From: Streptomyces liliifuscus
GTDB lineage: Bacteria; Actinomycetota; Actinomycetes; Streptomycetales; Streptomycetaceae
NCBI RefSeq assembly: GCF_016598615.1
Contig: NZ_CP066831.1
Span: 744,001-808,000, forward strand
Direction: 5' to 3'
DNA length: 64,000 nt
The notes under the pieces were generated by a model, which worked only from the letters and a program-made list of their open reading frames with translations, was not told the DNA's origin and searched no databases. Below, one piece after another: positions 26,998 to 35,536 of this stretch. Both the position numbers and the translations under genes were made by a program. Every line of letters starts with the position of its first letter. Position 1 is the first letter of the stretch.

Positions 26998-27079
26998 GGT
27001 GGAGAGTGCGGGGGCGGCTGCGCACCGGGCGTCATACCGGGGAGCCAATGTGGACGTGCTACCGCGGTAGGGGGTGGAG
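26998..27079 (-). promoter_or_regulatory. Shared upstream module, copy A (MFS-monooxygenase operon)
   Basis: An 82-base stretch that matches 30620-30701 at 77 positions. It contains the perfect palindrome CTACCGCGGTAG (27059-27070) and, read on the minus strand, GGTATGAC about 20 bases further, a possible -10 hexamer (TATGAC). The conserved core (27029-27077) is 76-124 bases upstream of the MFS start codon. The remaining gap 27080-27220 shows nothing else. Confidence 0.85.
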
Positions 27080-27220
27080 GGGCCGAGCCCGATGAATCAG
27101 CGGCACAGGGCGATGGCGCGAGCGAATGCGGCAACTGGCCCCGCCCGTCCCGGTTGTGCGACCGGCTCGCCGACGGCGGGTACGCTCCCGGCCCCGGCCC
27201 GCGCACGGCCCTTTCCGACC

Positions 27221-29767
27221 TCAGGTCTCCCGGTCTCGCAGTGCCGCGCGGGCAGGGAGGGTTACTGCGAGGAGGCCGAGGAATACCGCGGTTGCGGCGA
27301 ATGTGGCGTACAGCAGTGGGGGTATGTGTGGCGACTCGCCCGTCAGGCCGCGCATCATGGGGGTCAGCGTGATCATGGCGATGGTCGTGCCCAGGGCCAC
27401 CCCCGCCACCGACACCAACAGGCTCTCCCAATGGAGCATGTGCAGCACCTGGCGGCGGGTGGAGCCGACGAGGCGGAGCGTGGCAAGTTCGCGGCGGCGG
27501 TCCAGGACCGTCATCACGAGGGTGTTGACGGCGGCGATGACGGCGAAGCCGCCCAGGACACCGGCCATCGTGTAGTTGGCCCAGGCGCCGAGTTCGCGGT
27601 CCACGTTCTGCTCGACGACGTAGCCCGAGGCGTCGGTGACCTCGCCGAGTGCGCCGAGCGGCTTGGCGTCGCCGCCGCTTACCAGCAGCGTGCTGTCGAA
27701 GCCCGACGTGACATGGCCGGCCAGGGACGCGCGGTCCATGGTCACCGCCGCCAGACCCAGGCCTCGGCCGTAGACCGCGACGACTTCAGGCCGGGCCTCG
27801 GTGCCGTCGGGGAGGTAGAGCGGCAGCTTGTCGCCGACCTCGACCTTCGCCGAGGTGGCGAGGGTGGTGCCGATCGCGATACGGCCCGTGCCCACGCGGT
27901 CCAGGCTGCCGGTGCGTACGTCCAGGTCCTGTACCTCGGCGAGTTGGGCGCCGGAGCCCGAGATGCCCTGGGTCGGCGCCCCCTGCAGCGATGTCTCGCC
28001 GCCGGAGTCGACGGGCACCAGCACCTGTGTGTCGAGCAGGCTCACGGCCGCGTCGACGCCGGGAGCGCGGGCGGCCCGGTCTGCGGCGCCGGCGGGCAGG
28101 CCCGCCGGGTCCGTGACGACGTGGTCCGCGGTGATGCCGTCGCGGAGCTGTTCCGAGGCGATTCGGCTCTCGCTCGTGTGCATGAAGACGAGCGTCGAGG
28201 CGAAGGCCATCGCCAGCACGATCGGAGTGATCGCGGAGGCCAACCGGCGTGCGTTCGTACGGGAGTTGGCGGCGGCCAGCGCCGCAGCGGCGCCGCCCCC
28301 ACGGAGCAGCAGGCCGAAGAGCGCCGCGCACAGCCGGGCCACCAGCGGGCCGAGCAGGGCGACGGCGAGCATGAAGAGCATGATGACGCCGAGGGAGGCG
28401 TTGGCCGCGTTGTCACCGGCTGCGGAGGCGGCGACGCCGGCGAAGACCGCGCCGCCGACGAGCGCGCCCAGCCCGAGGACGGTACGGATTACGCCCGGCC
28501 GCAGCCGCTCCACCGAGGCTTCGGTGAGGGCCTGCCCCGGCTTGATCTTCGCGGGCCTGCGCCCGGCCATCCAGCCGGAGCCGAGCGCCGTGAGCAGTCC
28601 GGCGCCGACGGCGGCGACCAGCGGGATCCACGAGACGTGCAGATCGACCGCTTCCGGGACGGCCCCGCGGTCCTTCAGCTGCCCGAACCACCAGCTCGCC
28701 AGCGCGATCCCCGGCAGGCACCCGACCAGCCCGGCGAGCGGCGCGACAAGCAGCGCCTCGGTGGCGACCGCGCGGCGGATCTGCCGCGGGGTGGCACCGA
28801 CGGCGCGCAGCAGCGCGAACTCGCGGATGCGCTGGCCGACGGACAGGGCGACCGTGCCGGCCGCGGTGAAGACGGCGACCAGGGTGGCGATGCCGCCGAA
28901 CTGGCTGCCGAGTCCGGTGAGCGTCTCCTTGGCGTACGCCAGGCCCCGCTCCTCGGCTTCGCCGCGGCTGTCGCCGGTGAGCACCTGCGCGCCGGAGCCG
29001 GCGAGGGACTTCTCGACGGCGGCGGCGAGGGCGTCGGTGTCGGCGCCCTCCGCGGCCAGCACGGCGATGGCGTCGGCCTTGCCGGGGTGCCCGGCCAGTG
29101 CGGGTGCCTCGGCGTCGGCGAACCAGGCCGTGGCCTTGCCGCCGCCCACTGCGCCCGCAGCGCCGCCCGCGCCCGCCGCTGCGATGTCACCCGCCCCGGC
29201 CTTGGCCAGCCCGGACACCCGGAAGTCCGTACGTCCGGCGGCTGTTTCGAGCGCGACGGTGTCGCCCACGTCGGCCTGCGCGGTACGGGCCGCGACGGCG
29301 TCGAGCACGACTTCGCCCGCGCGCGGCGCGACTCCGGCGGACAGCGCGGTACCGGTGAAGGCATGCGAGCCCCAGCCGTGGCCGGTGAGCGCCGCACCGC
29401 CCTGTCGCAGGCCATGCCGTACCCGGAAGGTGAAGTCCGGCACCGCAGCCTCGGCACCCGGTGCCCGCGCGGCCTTCGCCGCGAGCCCCACGTCCACGCG
29501 GGCGGTGTCCGGCAGCGGGTACGCGGTTTCCTCGGGGCCGTCGATGCTTTCGGCGACGAGTCGCACGGACTGGTCGGCCGCCGCGACGACCGGCGCCTTC
29601 GCGTACCGCTCCGCCGGTACCGAGGCGCGAGCGCCCGTCTCCAGCAGGATGCCGCAGGCCGCGACGATCAGCGCCGACATCATCAGCGCGACGAACGTGC
29701 CCGCGAACGACGCGGGTTTGAAGCGTACGGCCGCACGAGCGAGGCCGTTCGGGGCGAGGCTCCTCAT
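27221..29767 (-). CDS. ABC transporter permease, FtsX/MacB type, double FtsX domain
   Basis: 848 residues from ATG 29767, whose ATG overlaps the stop of the ATPase gene (ATGA). An N-terminal helix is followed by a large extracellular domain, then three helices (QFGGIATLVAVFTAAGTVALSVGQRIREFALLRAVGATPRQI split here by motif), a second extracellular domain from about residue 540, and three final helices with RRRELATLRLVGSTRRQ. So it has two FtsX modules in one chain, typical for actinobacterial lipoprotein/peptide-antibiotic resistance exporters. It acts with the upstream ATPase; a kinase/regulator pair lies next door. Confidence 0.92.
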   Translation of the reverse strand: MRSLAPNGLARAAVRFKPASFAGTFVALMMSALIVAACGILLETGARASVPAERYAKAPVVAAADQSVRLVAESIDGPEETAYPLPDTARVDVGLAAKAARAPGAEAAVPDFTFRVRHGLRQGGAALTGHGWGSHAFTGTALSAGVAPRAGEVVLDAVAARTAQADVGDTVALETAAGRTDFRVSGLAKAGAGDIAAAGAGGAAGAVGGGKATAWFADAEAPALAGHPGKADAIAVLAAEGADTDALAAAVEKSLAGSGAQVLTGDSRGEAEERGLAYAKETLTGLGSQFGGIATLVAVFTAAGTVALSVGQRIREFALLRAVGATPRQIRRAVATEALLVAPLAGLVGCLPGIALASWWFGQLKDRGAVPEAVDLHVSWIPLVAAVGAGLLTALGSGWMAGRRPAKIKPGQALTEASVERLRPGVIRTVLGLGALVGGAVFAGVAASAAGDNAANASLGVIMLFMLAVALLGPLVARLCAALFGLLLRGGGAAAALAAANSRTNARRLASAITPIVLAMAFASTLVFMHTSESRIASEQLRDGITADHVVTDPAGLPAGAADRAARAPGVDAAVSLLDTQVLVPVDSGGETSLQGAPTQGISGSGAQLAEVQDLDVRTGSLDRVGTGRIAIGTTLATSAKVEVGDKLPLYLPDGTEARPEVVAVYGRGLGLAAVTMDRASLAGHVTSGFDSTLLVSGGDAKPLGALGEVTDASGYVVEQNVDRELGAWANYTMAGVLGGFAVIAAVNTLVMTVLDRRRELATLRLVGSTRRQVLHMLHWESLLVSVAGVALGTTIAMITLTPMMRGLTGESPHIPPLLYATFAATAVFLGLLAVTLPARAALRDRET

Positions 29768-30585
29768 GCCGCTGCCCCTGCCATCGCGCCCGAACGACCG
29801 GCAAGCATCGCCATCCGCGCCGCGATCTGCTCCGCCGAACCACGCTCCAGGCCGTCGACGAAGGTCCCGTCGGCGAGGAACAGCACGCGGTCGGCCCAGG
29901 CGGCCGCGGCCGGGTCGTGCGTGACCATGACGACGGTCGCGCCGAGGGTGTCCACCGCGTGCCGGAGCAGGCCGAGGACCTCGGCGGCGGTGCCGGTGTC
30001 GAGAGCGCCGGTGGGCTCGTCGGCGAAAATCACATCGGGGCTGGTGACCAGTGCACGGGCGACGGCCACGCGCTGCTGCTGGCCGCCGGAGAGCTCGCCG
30101 GGCCGGCGCCGCGCCTTGTCGGCGAGCCCGACCTGCGCGAGCACCGCGGCTGCCCGGCGGCGGTCCCGGCGTTGCCCGGCCAGGCGCAGGGGCAGCAGTA
30201 CGTTCTGCTCCACGGTCAGCGACGGCAGCAGGTTGAACGCCTGGAAGACGAAGCCGAGGCGGCTGCGGCGGAGTTCGGTGAGCTTGTTCTCGCTCATGCC
30301 GGTGATCTCCGTACCGCCGAGGCGCACGGATCCCGCCGACGGCCGGTCGAGCCCGGCGGCGCACTGCAGGAAGGTGGACTTGCCGGAACCGGACGGGCCC
30401 ATGACCGCGGTGAACGTCCCGCGCGGGAGAGCGAGGTCGACGCCCGCGAGGGCGTGCACGGAGCCCGCGCCGCGGCCGTACTGCCGCCGGACACCGAGCA
30501 GTTCGACGGCGAGACCGGGTGCGGTGGCGGCCGGGGCCTCCGGTCGGTCTTCCGCCTTCTGCCGCTTGCCGTTGCGTAGCCTCAT
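29764..30585 (-). CDS. ABC transporter ATP-binding protein, MacB/LolD type
   Basis: 273 residues from ATG 30585 (MRLRNGKRQKAED); longer starts upstream would run through the conserved promoter module and are rejected. All ATPase motifs are present: Walker A GPSGSGKST, signature LSGGQQQRVAVARAL, Walker B VIFADEPTGALD and switch VTHDPAAAAWADRV. The LDTGTAAEV tail after Walker B is typical of the MacB/LolD branch. Coupled to the permease by a 4-base overlap. Such systems expel or sense antimicrobial peptides and lipids rather than small drugs. Confidence 0.95.
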   Translation of the reverse strand: MRLRNGKRQKAEDRPEAPAATAPGLAVELLGVRRQYGRGAGSVHALAGVDLALPRGTFTAVMGPSGSGKSTFLQCAAGLDRPSAGSVRLGGTEITGMSENKLTELRRSRLGFVFQAFNLLPSLTVEQNVLLPLRLAGQRRDRRRAAAVLAQVGLADKARRRPGELSGGQQQRVAVARALVTSPDVIFADEPTGALDTGTAAEVLGLLRHAVDTLGATVVMVTHDPAAAAWADRVLFLADGTFVDGLERGSAEQIAARMAMLAGRSGAMAGAAA

Positions 30586-30619
30586 GTTCCGCCCTCTCGC
30601 GTTCTTCTCGTGCTGACGA

Positions 30620-30701
30620 GGTGGAGAGTGTGGGGGCGGCTGCGCGCCGGGCGTCATACCGGGGAGCCAATGTGGGTGTGCTACCGGGGTAGGGGGTGGA
30701 G
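30620..30701 (-). promoter_or_regulatory. Shared upstream module, copy B (ABC operon)
   Basis: Second copy of the 82-base module, with CTACCGGGGTAG at 30681-30692. Its core (30651-30699) ends 66 bases from the ATPase start. The rest of the gap up to 30996 has only low-complexity GC-rich sequence and a hexamer repeat. Confidence 0.85.
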
Positions 30702-30907
30702 GAGGAGCGGGGCCCTCCCCCGCTCAGGGCTTACCGCCCGGGGCTTGAGGGGCTGAGCCTTGGCCTGCTCCGGAGGCGCGACGGCCTGGCTGCCGCCAGG
30801 GCAGCGTGCACGGGCTGCGCCCGCAGCCGCCCTGTGCCCGGTCCAGGGCGCAGTCCCGACGAAGGAGGCACTTCCCTGAGTGGGAGCCGCAAGCCGCGCC
30901 GCCTCCC

Positions 30908-30948
30908 CTCCGCCTCCGCCTCCGCCTCCGCCTCCGCCTCCGCCTCCG
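30908..30948. repeat. CTCCGC hexamer tandem repeat
   Basis: About seven uninterrupted copies of a CTCCGC hexamer lie in the non-coding gap between the response-regulator stop and the ABC operon promoter. No hairpin forms here, so it is not an obvious terminator. Confidence 0.85.
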
Positions 30949-30996
30949 ATGCCGACGTGCTCGGGGTCCCGGGACTAAACCAAGGGCGGGGCCGTC

Positions 30997-31671
30997 CTAC
31001 TCGCCCGGGGCCACCAGCCCCGATTCGTACGCGAAGACCACCGCCTGGGCGCGGTCTCGCAGGTCGAGCTTGGTGAGGACGCGACTCACGTGTGTCTTCA
31101 CCGTCTGCTCGGCCAGCACCAGCAGCTCCGCGATCTCCGTGTTGGACCGGCCGCGGGCCACCAGGGTGAGGACCTCGGTTTCGCGTTCCGTCAGGGCCTT
31201 GAGCCGCAGTGCGGGCTTGCCCCGGGCGGCGGGACGTTGGCGGGCGAAGTCCGCGATGAGGCGGCGCGTCACGGAGGGGGCAAGCAGTGCGTCGCCCGAC
31301 GCCACGACACGTACCGCCGAGATGAGGTCGGCCGGCGGGGCGTCCTTCAGCAGGAAGCCGCTCGCGCCCGCGCGCAGCGCCTCGTAGACGTAGTCGTCGA
31401 CGTCGAACGTGGTGAGCATCAGGACGCGCGGCCGGTGCGTCACGCCCCGCGGGGGCGCGAGGAGAAGGCGGGCGGCCTCAAGGCCGTCCATCTCGGGCAT
31501 ACGGACGTCCATCAGCACGACGTCGGGATGGGTGCGCCGGCTCAGCTCGACGCCCTGCGCACCGTCCGGGGCCTCGCCCACCACGTCGATGTCGCTCTGG
31601 GCGGCCAGCAGTGCGGCGAAGCCGGCTCGCACCATGGCCTGGTCGTCGACGATGATGACGCGGGTCGTCAC
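30997..31671 (-). CDS. NarL/FixJ-type response regulator
   Basis: 224 residues. Receiver domain with acidic pair Asp9-Asp10, phosphoacceptor Asp55 in VVLMDVRMPEMDG, Thr in LMLTTFD and Lys in GFLLKDAPP. C-terminal LuxR-type helix-turn-helix reads LTERETEVLTLVARGRSNTEIAELLVLAEQTVKTHVSRVL. Its start overlaps the kinase stop by 4 bases. The adjacent ABC operon and its two module-bearing companions are the natural candidates for its regulon, with CTACCGCGGTAG as a possible site. Confidence 0.95.
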   Translation of the reverse strand: MTTRVIIVDDQAMVRAGFAALLAAQSDIDVVGEAPDGAQGVELSRRTHPDVVLMDVRMPEMDGLEAARLLLAPPRGVTHRPRVLMLTTFDVDDYVYEALRAGASGFLLKDAPPADLISAVRVVASGDALLAPSVTRRLIADFARQRPAARGKPALRLKALTERETEVLTLVARGRSNTEIAELLVLAEQTVKTHVSRVLTKLDLRDRAQAVVFAYESGLVAPGE

Positions 31672-32942
31672 GTGAAGTCCTTTCCGTTCAGAGGTAGTTG
31701 GGCGGCGACCCGGAAGCCGCCGTCCGGTAGCGGCCCCGCGTCGAGTGTGCCGCCTATGATCCGCACCCGCTCGCGCATGCCGACGAGGCCGTGCCCGGTG
31801 CCGCCCTGCTCAAGCGGCGCGGCGGGCGGCTCGGGCGGCGGGCCGTTGACCACGAGGACGGTGAGCCGCGCACTGTCCTCCGAGCCGGACTCCGACGCCG
31901 ACACCGACACCGAATCCAACACGGACTCCGACGCCGACACCGACACCTGAGTCGGAGCACCCGGCGCGTGCCGCACGACGTTCGCGAGGGCCTCCTGGAC
32001 GATGCGGTACGCGGAGAGGCCTACCGCCTCGGGCACTTCGGCGTCGCAGGGGGTGAACTCCACCGGCACGCCCGCCCTTGCCGTCGCCTCCACCAGCTGA
32101 CCGATCCGCGTCAGGCCCGGCTGGGGCGCGAGTTCGCCGTTCGTCTCCTCGTTGCGCAGCACGCCGAGGAGCCGTCGCATCTCGCCGAGCGACTCGCGCG
32201 AGGTCGCCGCGATGGACGTGAACTCCTCCTGGACGTCCGGCGGCACCTGGTCAAGACGGTACGCCGCGGTGTCGGCCTGCACCGTGATGACGGACATGTG
32301 GTGCGCCACCACGTCGTGCAGCTCGCGCGCGATGCGGGCGCGTTCCTCCAGCAGCGTCCGCCGGTCGCGCTCGGCCTCGCTGATCGTCTCCTGCTCGGCC
32401 AGCCTGCGCTGCGCGTCGTACCGCTCGCGGAGCGCACCGCCGAGCACGAGTACGACGCCGCTGAGAATGGTGAGCAGTACGTTCATGGCGCTCGTGCCGT
32501 GGGGCGAGAAGAACCCCAGGCCGACGTTCGCGCCCGCAGTCGCCAGCCACACCAGCAGCAGCGTCCGGCGCGGCTCGCGCAGGCCGAGGGCAAGGCAGAG
32601 GCCGATGTACCCGACGATCTCCATGGGCGGGAACGGCCACAGGAGCTGCTCCTTGAAGTCGACGGTGAGCAGGGCGAGCGCCCCGGCCACGTCCGCGGCG
32701 AAGATCACGTACCAGGCCTGCAGCGGGCGGACGACGGCGAGCAGCAGCGGTGCCGCCTGTGCGACGGCCAGCGCGCTCGCGATGCCGCCGTTCAGGCCGT
32801 AGTCGGCACTGAGCACCTGGATGGTGGTGGGCAGCAGGGCGACGCTCAGCACGAACGCCACACCCCACGGCAGCAGCCGTACCCACCGCCGCGAAGCCCC
32901 CGCGAGCAGCGCGCGCGGGGGTTGCTCCTCCACTGGGGTCAT
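31668..32942 (-). CDS. Sensor histidine kinase, HisKA_3 type, with duplicated segment in the ATPase domain
   Basis: 424 residues. Five to six N-terminal membrane helices without an extracellular loop suggest intramembrane sensing. The phosphoacceptor motif is RARIARELHDVVAHHMSVI, and the ATPase domain has YRIVQEALANVVRHA and GHGLVGMRERV. Between these boxes lies a repeat insertion of 12-residue units rich in Ser and Val (SVSVSASES), encoded by a 36-base duplication. Pairs with the response regulator by 4-base overlap. Such intramembrane-sensing kinases next to MacB-like exporters usually detect cell-envelope antibiotics. Confidence 0.93.
   Translation of the reverse strand: MTPVEEQPPRALLAGASRRWVRLLPWGVAFVLSVALLPTTIQVLSADYGLNGGIASALAVAQAAPLLLAVVRPLQAWYVIFAADVAGALALLTVDFKEQLLWPFPPMEIVGYIGLCLALGLREPRRTLLLVWLATAGANVGLGFFSPHGTSAMNVLLTILSGVVLVLGGALRERYDAQRRLAEQETISEAERDRRTLLEERARIARELHDVVAHHMSVITVQADTAAYRLDQVPPDVQEEFTSIAATSRESLGEMRRLLGVLRNEETNGELAPQPGLTRIGQLVEATARAGVPVEFTPCDAEVPEAVGLSAYRIVQEALANVVRHAPGAPTQVSVSASESVLDSVSVSASESGSEDSARLTVLVVNGPPPEPPAAPLEQGGTGHGLVGMRERVRIIGGTLDAGPLPDGGFRVAAQLPLNGKDFT
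31886..31947. repeat. In-frame direct repeat inside the histidine kinase gene
   Basis: Two perfect 26-base copies (31886-31911 and 31922-31947) with a 36-base period. The duplication keeps the reading frame and adds about 12 residues to the ATP-lid region. Confidence 0.9.
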
Positions 32943-33015
32943 GGGCCCCAGCCTATGTGAGGTGGGACGACCTCAGCAGACGCGCAACTGCCAGGCCGAC
33001 TGGGCAGAACCGCAG

Positions 33016-34110
33016 TCACCGAGAACGCCGAACCTGTGAGTGCCTGCTGTCGGCGCGCAGCGGTTCTCCCACTTCGTGCATGTGCCGCAGGGCCTGGCGG
33101 TAGGAATCGATGAGGCCGGTCTCCGCGTAGGGGATACCGAGGTCGCGGCAGTGGGCCTTCACCATGGACTGGGCGAGCCTCAGGTGCGGCCGGGGCATGC
33201 TGGGAAACAGGTGGTGCTCGATCTGGTAGTTGAGACCGCCGAGGAACCAGTCGGTGAGGACGCCGCCCCTGACATTGCGGGACGTGAGGACCTGGCGTCG
33301 CAGGTGACCCCACTTTTCGCCGTCGGGGTCGGGCATGTCCATCCCCTTGTGGTTGGGCGCGAAGGCCATGCCCAGGTGCAGCCCGAACAGGGCTTGATGG
33401 AGCGCGGCGAAGACGAGTGCGTGCGCGAGCGGCATGGTCGTCAGGAGCAGGGTGACGTACCCGGCGATGTGGGCGACAAGCAGCGCGCCCTCCACCAGGC
33501 GTTCGCGGCCGGTCTGTCGGCGCAGGTCCTGGAAGCCGTAGAGCTTCAGGGCGAGACCTTCGAGGAGGGTGAGGGGGAAGAAGAGCCATGCCTGGTGGCG
33601 GGTGAGCCGGCCGCGGAAGCCCGTGCGGGTGGCGGCCTGCTTGCTGGTGAAGACGAGGACGTCGGCGGCGACGTCAGGGTCCTTGTCGATGTGATTGGGG
33701 TTGGCGTGATGGCGGTTGTGCTTGTCGTTCCACCACGCGTAGCTCATGCCGAGCAGCAGGTTGCCGTGTACGAGTCCGATGCGGCGGTTCGTGGCGCGGT
33801 TGCCGCTGATCTGGGCATGGCCCGCGTCGTGGCCGATGAACGCCGTGCGGGCACACAGGACGGCGAGCACGGGGGCGAGAGCAAGTACGCACCACGAACC
33901 GCCGATGAGTGCCATGCCGGTGACGACGGCGGCCAGGCCGAGCGCGTTGGTCGCCATGGTGCGGGCGTACCAGCCGGTGCGCCCTTCCAGCAGCTCCTGT
34001 TCCTTGACGGCGCGCAGCAGGGGTGCGAACTCGCTGCCCATGTCCGGTGGGGACTGCCTCGCGGCCGCCTTCTCGGGGTGCGGCAGAGCGGTTTCGCCGG
34101 CCAAGGACAT
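33016..34110 (-). CDS. Membrane fatty-acid desaturase
   Basis: 364 residues with four hydrophobic segments and all three histidine boxes: HDAGH, HNRHH and QIEHHLFP. The Gln-x-x-His-His form of the third box is that of acyl-lipid/front-end-type desaturases, rather than the usual stearoyl-CoA type. The boxes bind a di-iron centre in the membrane. It probably desaturates membrane acyl chains. The ribosome site AGGAGC precedes ATG 34110. It lies between the two-component pair and the acyltransferase operon but is likely its own unit. Confidence 0.92.
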   Translation of the reverse strand: MSLAGETALPHPEKAAARQSPPDMGSEFAPLLRAVKEQELLEGRTGWYARTMATNALGLAAVVTGMALIGGSWCVLALAPVLAVLCARTAFIGHDAGHAQISGNRATNRRIGLVHGNLLLGMSYAWWNDKHNRHHANPNHIDKDPDVAADVLVFTSKQAATRTGFRGRLTRHQAWLFFPLTLLEGLALKLYGFQDLRRQTGRERLVEGALLVAHIAGYVTLLLTTMPLAHALVFAALHQALFGLHLGMAFAPNHKGMDMPDPDGEKWGHLRRQVLTSRNVRGGVLTDWFLGGLNYQIEHHLFPSMPRPHLRLAQSMVKAHCRDLGIPYAETGLIDSYRQALRHMHEVGEPLRADSRHSQVRRSR

Positions 34111-34306
34111 GGTTGTGCTCCTGTGTTCGCTGGATGGTGGATGGGTGTCGATGCGGCGGCGTGTGTCTCGTCGGCGGCCCGGCCTGAAAGGACGTACGGA
34201 TCAAAGGTGTTGGCGGGCCATGTAGCGGTGACCCGGCCGATCGGGGGCACGCACGCGGAGGGGGTGATCGAGCGTGCCTGCGGCGGCCTCGGGCAGCGGC
34301 GACTCG

Positions 34307-34324
34307 GCGATGCGTATGCATCGC
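34307..34324 (-). terminator. Hairpin after the acyltransferase stop
   Basis: Perfect 7-base arms GCGATGC and GCATCGC around a GTAT loop, directly abutting the stop codon of the acyltransferase. Short stem, so a weak terminator at best. Confidence 0.55.
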
Positions 34325-35536
34325 TCACGCCGCCAGCGCGAAGTAGGCGAACCCCGCGGCCAATACGCCCGCCACCGCGCGGCGGGTCGTGCCGGTGCGG
34401 TCCCACGGGGTCTCCAGGGGCCGGGCGAACTTCGCGATGGCCACGAGCAGGCCCGCGAAGAGCGGCATCCAGGCGATCCGCGCCACGATCCATCCGGCCG
34501 TGTCCGGCGCGGTGGTCAGGCCGGGGATCTCGCCGAAGTACGAGGCGGGGACCGCGGCGGCGAGCATCGCCGACTGGTGCCAGCACAGGATCGTCATCGC
34601 CGACAGGTTGATGATCACCACCGGGGCCCACAGGGCGGGGCGCCGGAGCAGCCGGGCCAGCCGGTCGCGCAGCAGGATCGCCGCACCGGACTGGGCGGCG
34701 GCGAGCGCCAGCACCAGCAGGGACGGCGGGTGGGAGTTGGTACGGGACTCGCCGGGCACGCCCACCATCGACGCCGGGTAGTGGAAGGCGAGCAGCAGGG
34801 TGGCGAACAGGGCCGCGCCGCCGGCGAACAGCAGCCACGCCTCGCGGCGGCCCAGCCGCTTGTCCGCCCAGGTGACGCCCAGTTGGTAGGCGAACATCCA
34901 GCCCGGAAGCAGGTTGAGCAGACTCACCCAGGAGGGGATCGCGTCCGCGTACGGCCCGTATCTCAGGAAGTCGACCACCGCGACCGAGCCGAGCAGCGGG
35001 GCCGCTGACCAGAAGCCGAGGCGCTGCGAGGCGCGGACGCAGTACGGCGTGAGGGCCGTGATGACGGCGTAGACGCCGACGAACCACAGGGGTTGGACGA
35101 CCAGTGTCGACGCGGTGTGCAGGGTGGCGGTCGGGATGCCGAGGCCGTAGTGGAGGGCGGGTAGCAGCAGCGCCCATACGGCGGTGACGCCGAGGACCGG
35201 GCGGCCCAGGCGGGTGAGCCGCCCGGTGATCCACTCGCGGGCCGAGCCCTTGCGGCGCCGGTAGGAGAGGTACGAGGCGTAGCCGCCGACCAGGAAGAAG
35301 ATGCCCAGCATCTGGAGGATCCAGCCGGCCGGGGCCAGCACGCCGAACGTGGCCAGTGGGCTGGCGTTGTGCAGGCCGCCGCCGGTGTCCAGGGTGAAGC
35401 CGCCGAGCAGCCAGTGGCCGGTCGGGACGGCCAGGAGCGCCAGCGCGCGCAGGCCGTCGATGGCGCGGTCGCGGTGGGCGGGGGTCCGGTCGTCGATCGT
35501 GGCGGTGAGCCTCGCGAGCTTCGTGGGCGTCTTCAT
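34325..35536 (-). CDS. Membrane acyltransferase (acyltransferase-3 family)
   Basis: 403 residues from ATG 35536, overlapping the stop of the upstream hydrolase (ATGA). About ten membrane helices; the N-terminal RDRAIDGLRALALLAVPTGHWLLGG carries the catalytic His of the family, followed by FFLVGGYASYLSYRRRKG. These enzymes move acetyl or acyl groups to sugars, lipids or peptidoglycan across the membrane. Translational coupling to a secreted alpha/beta hydrolase suggests the two act on the same outer-surface acyl ester, one adding and one removing. Confidence 0.9.
   Translation of the reverse strand: MKTPTKLARLTATIDDRTPAHRDRAIDGLRALALLAVPTGHWLLGGFTLDTGGGLHNASPLATFGVLAPAGWILQMLGIFFLVGGYASYLSYRRRKGSAREWITGRLTRLGRPVLGVTAVWALLLPALHYGLGIPTATLHTASTLVVQPLWFVGVYAVITALTPYCVRASQRLGFWSAAPLLGSVAVVDFLRYGPYADAIPSWVSLLNLLPGWMFAYQLGVTWADKRLGRREAWLLFAGGAALFATLLLAFHYPASMVGVPGESRTNSHPPSLLVLALAAAQSGAAILLRDRLARLLRRPALWAPVVIINLSAMTILCWHQSAMLAAAVPASYFGEIPGLTTAPDTAGWIVARIAWMPLFAGLLVAIAKFARPLETPWDRTGTTRRAVAGVLAAGFAYFALAA

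Noticed and set aside
27074..30616. Very long plus-strand open frame opposite the ABC permease and ATPase
   Set aside because: High-GC antisense shadow; the minus strand carries all ATPase and FtsX motifs.
30960..30996. Hairpin with GTCCCGGGAC as terminator of the kinase-regulator operon
   Set aside because: A short self-palindrome without a convincing loop; too weak to call.
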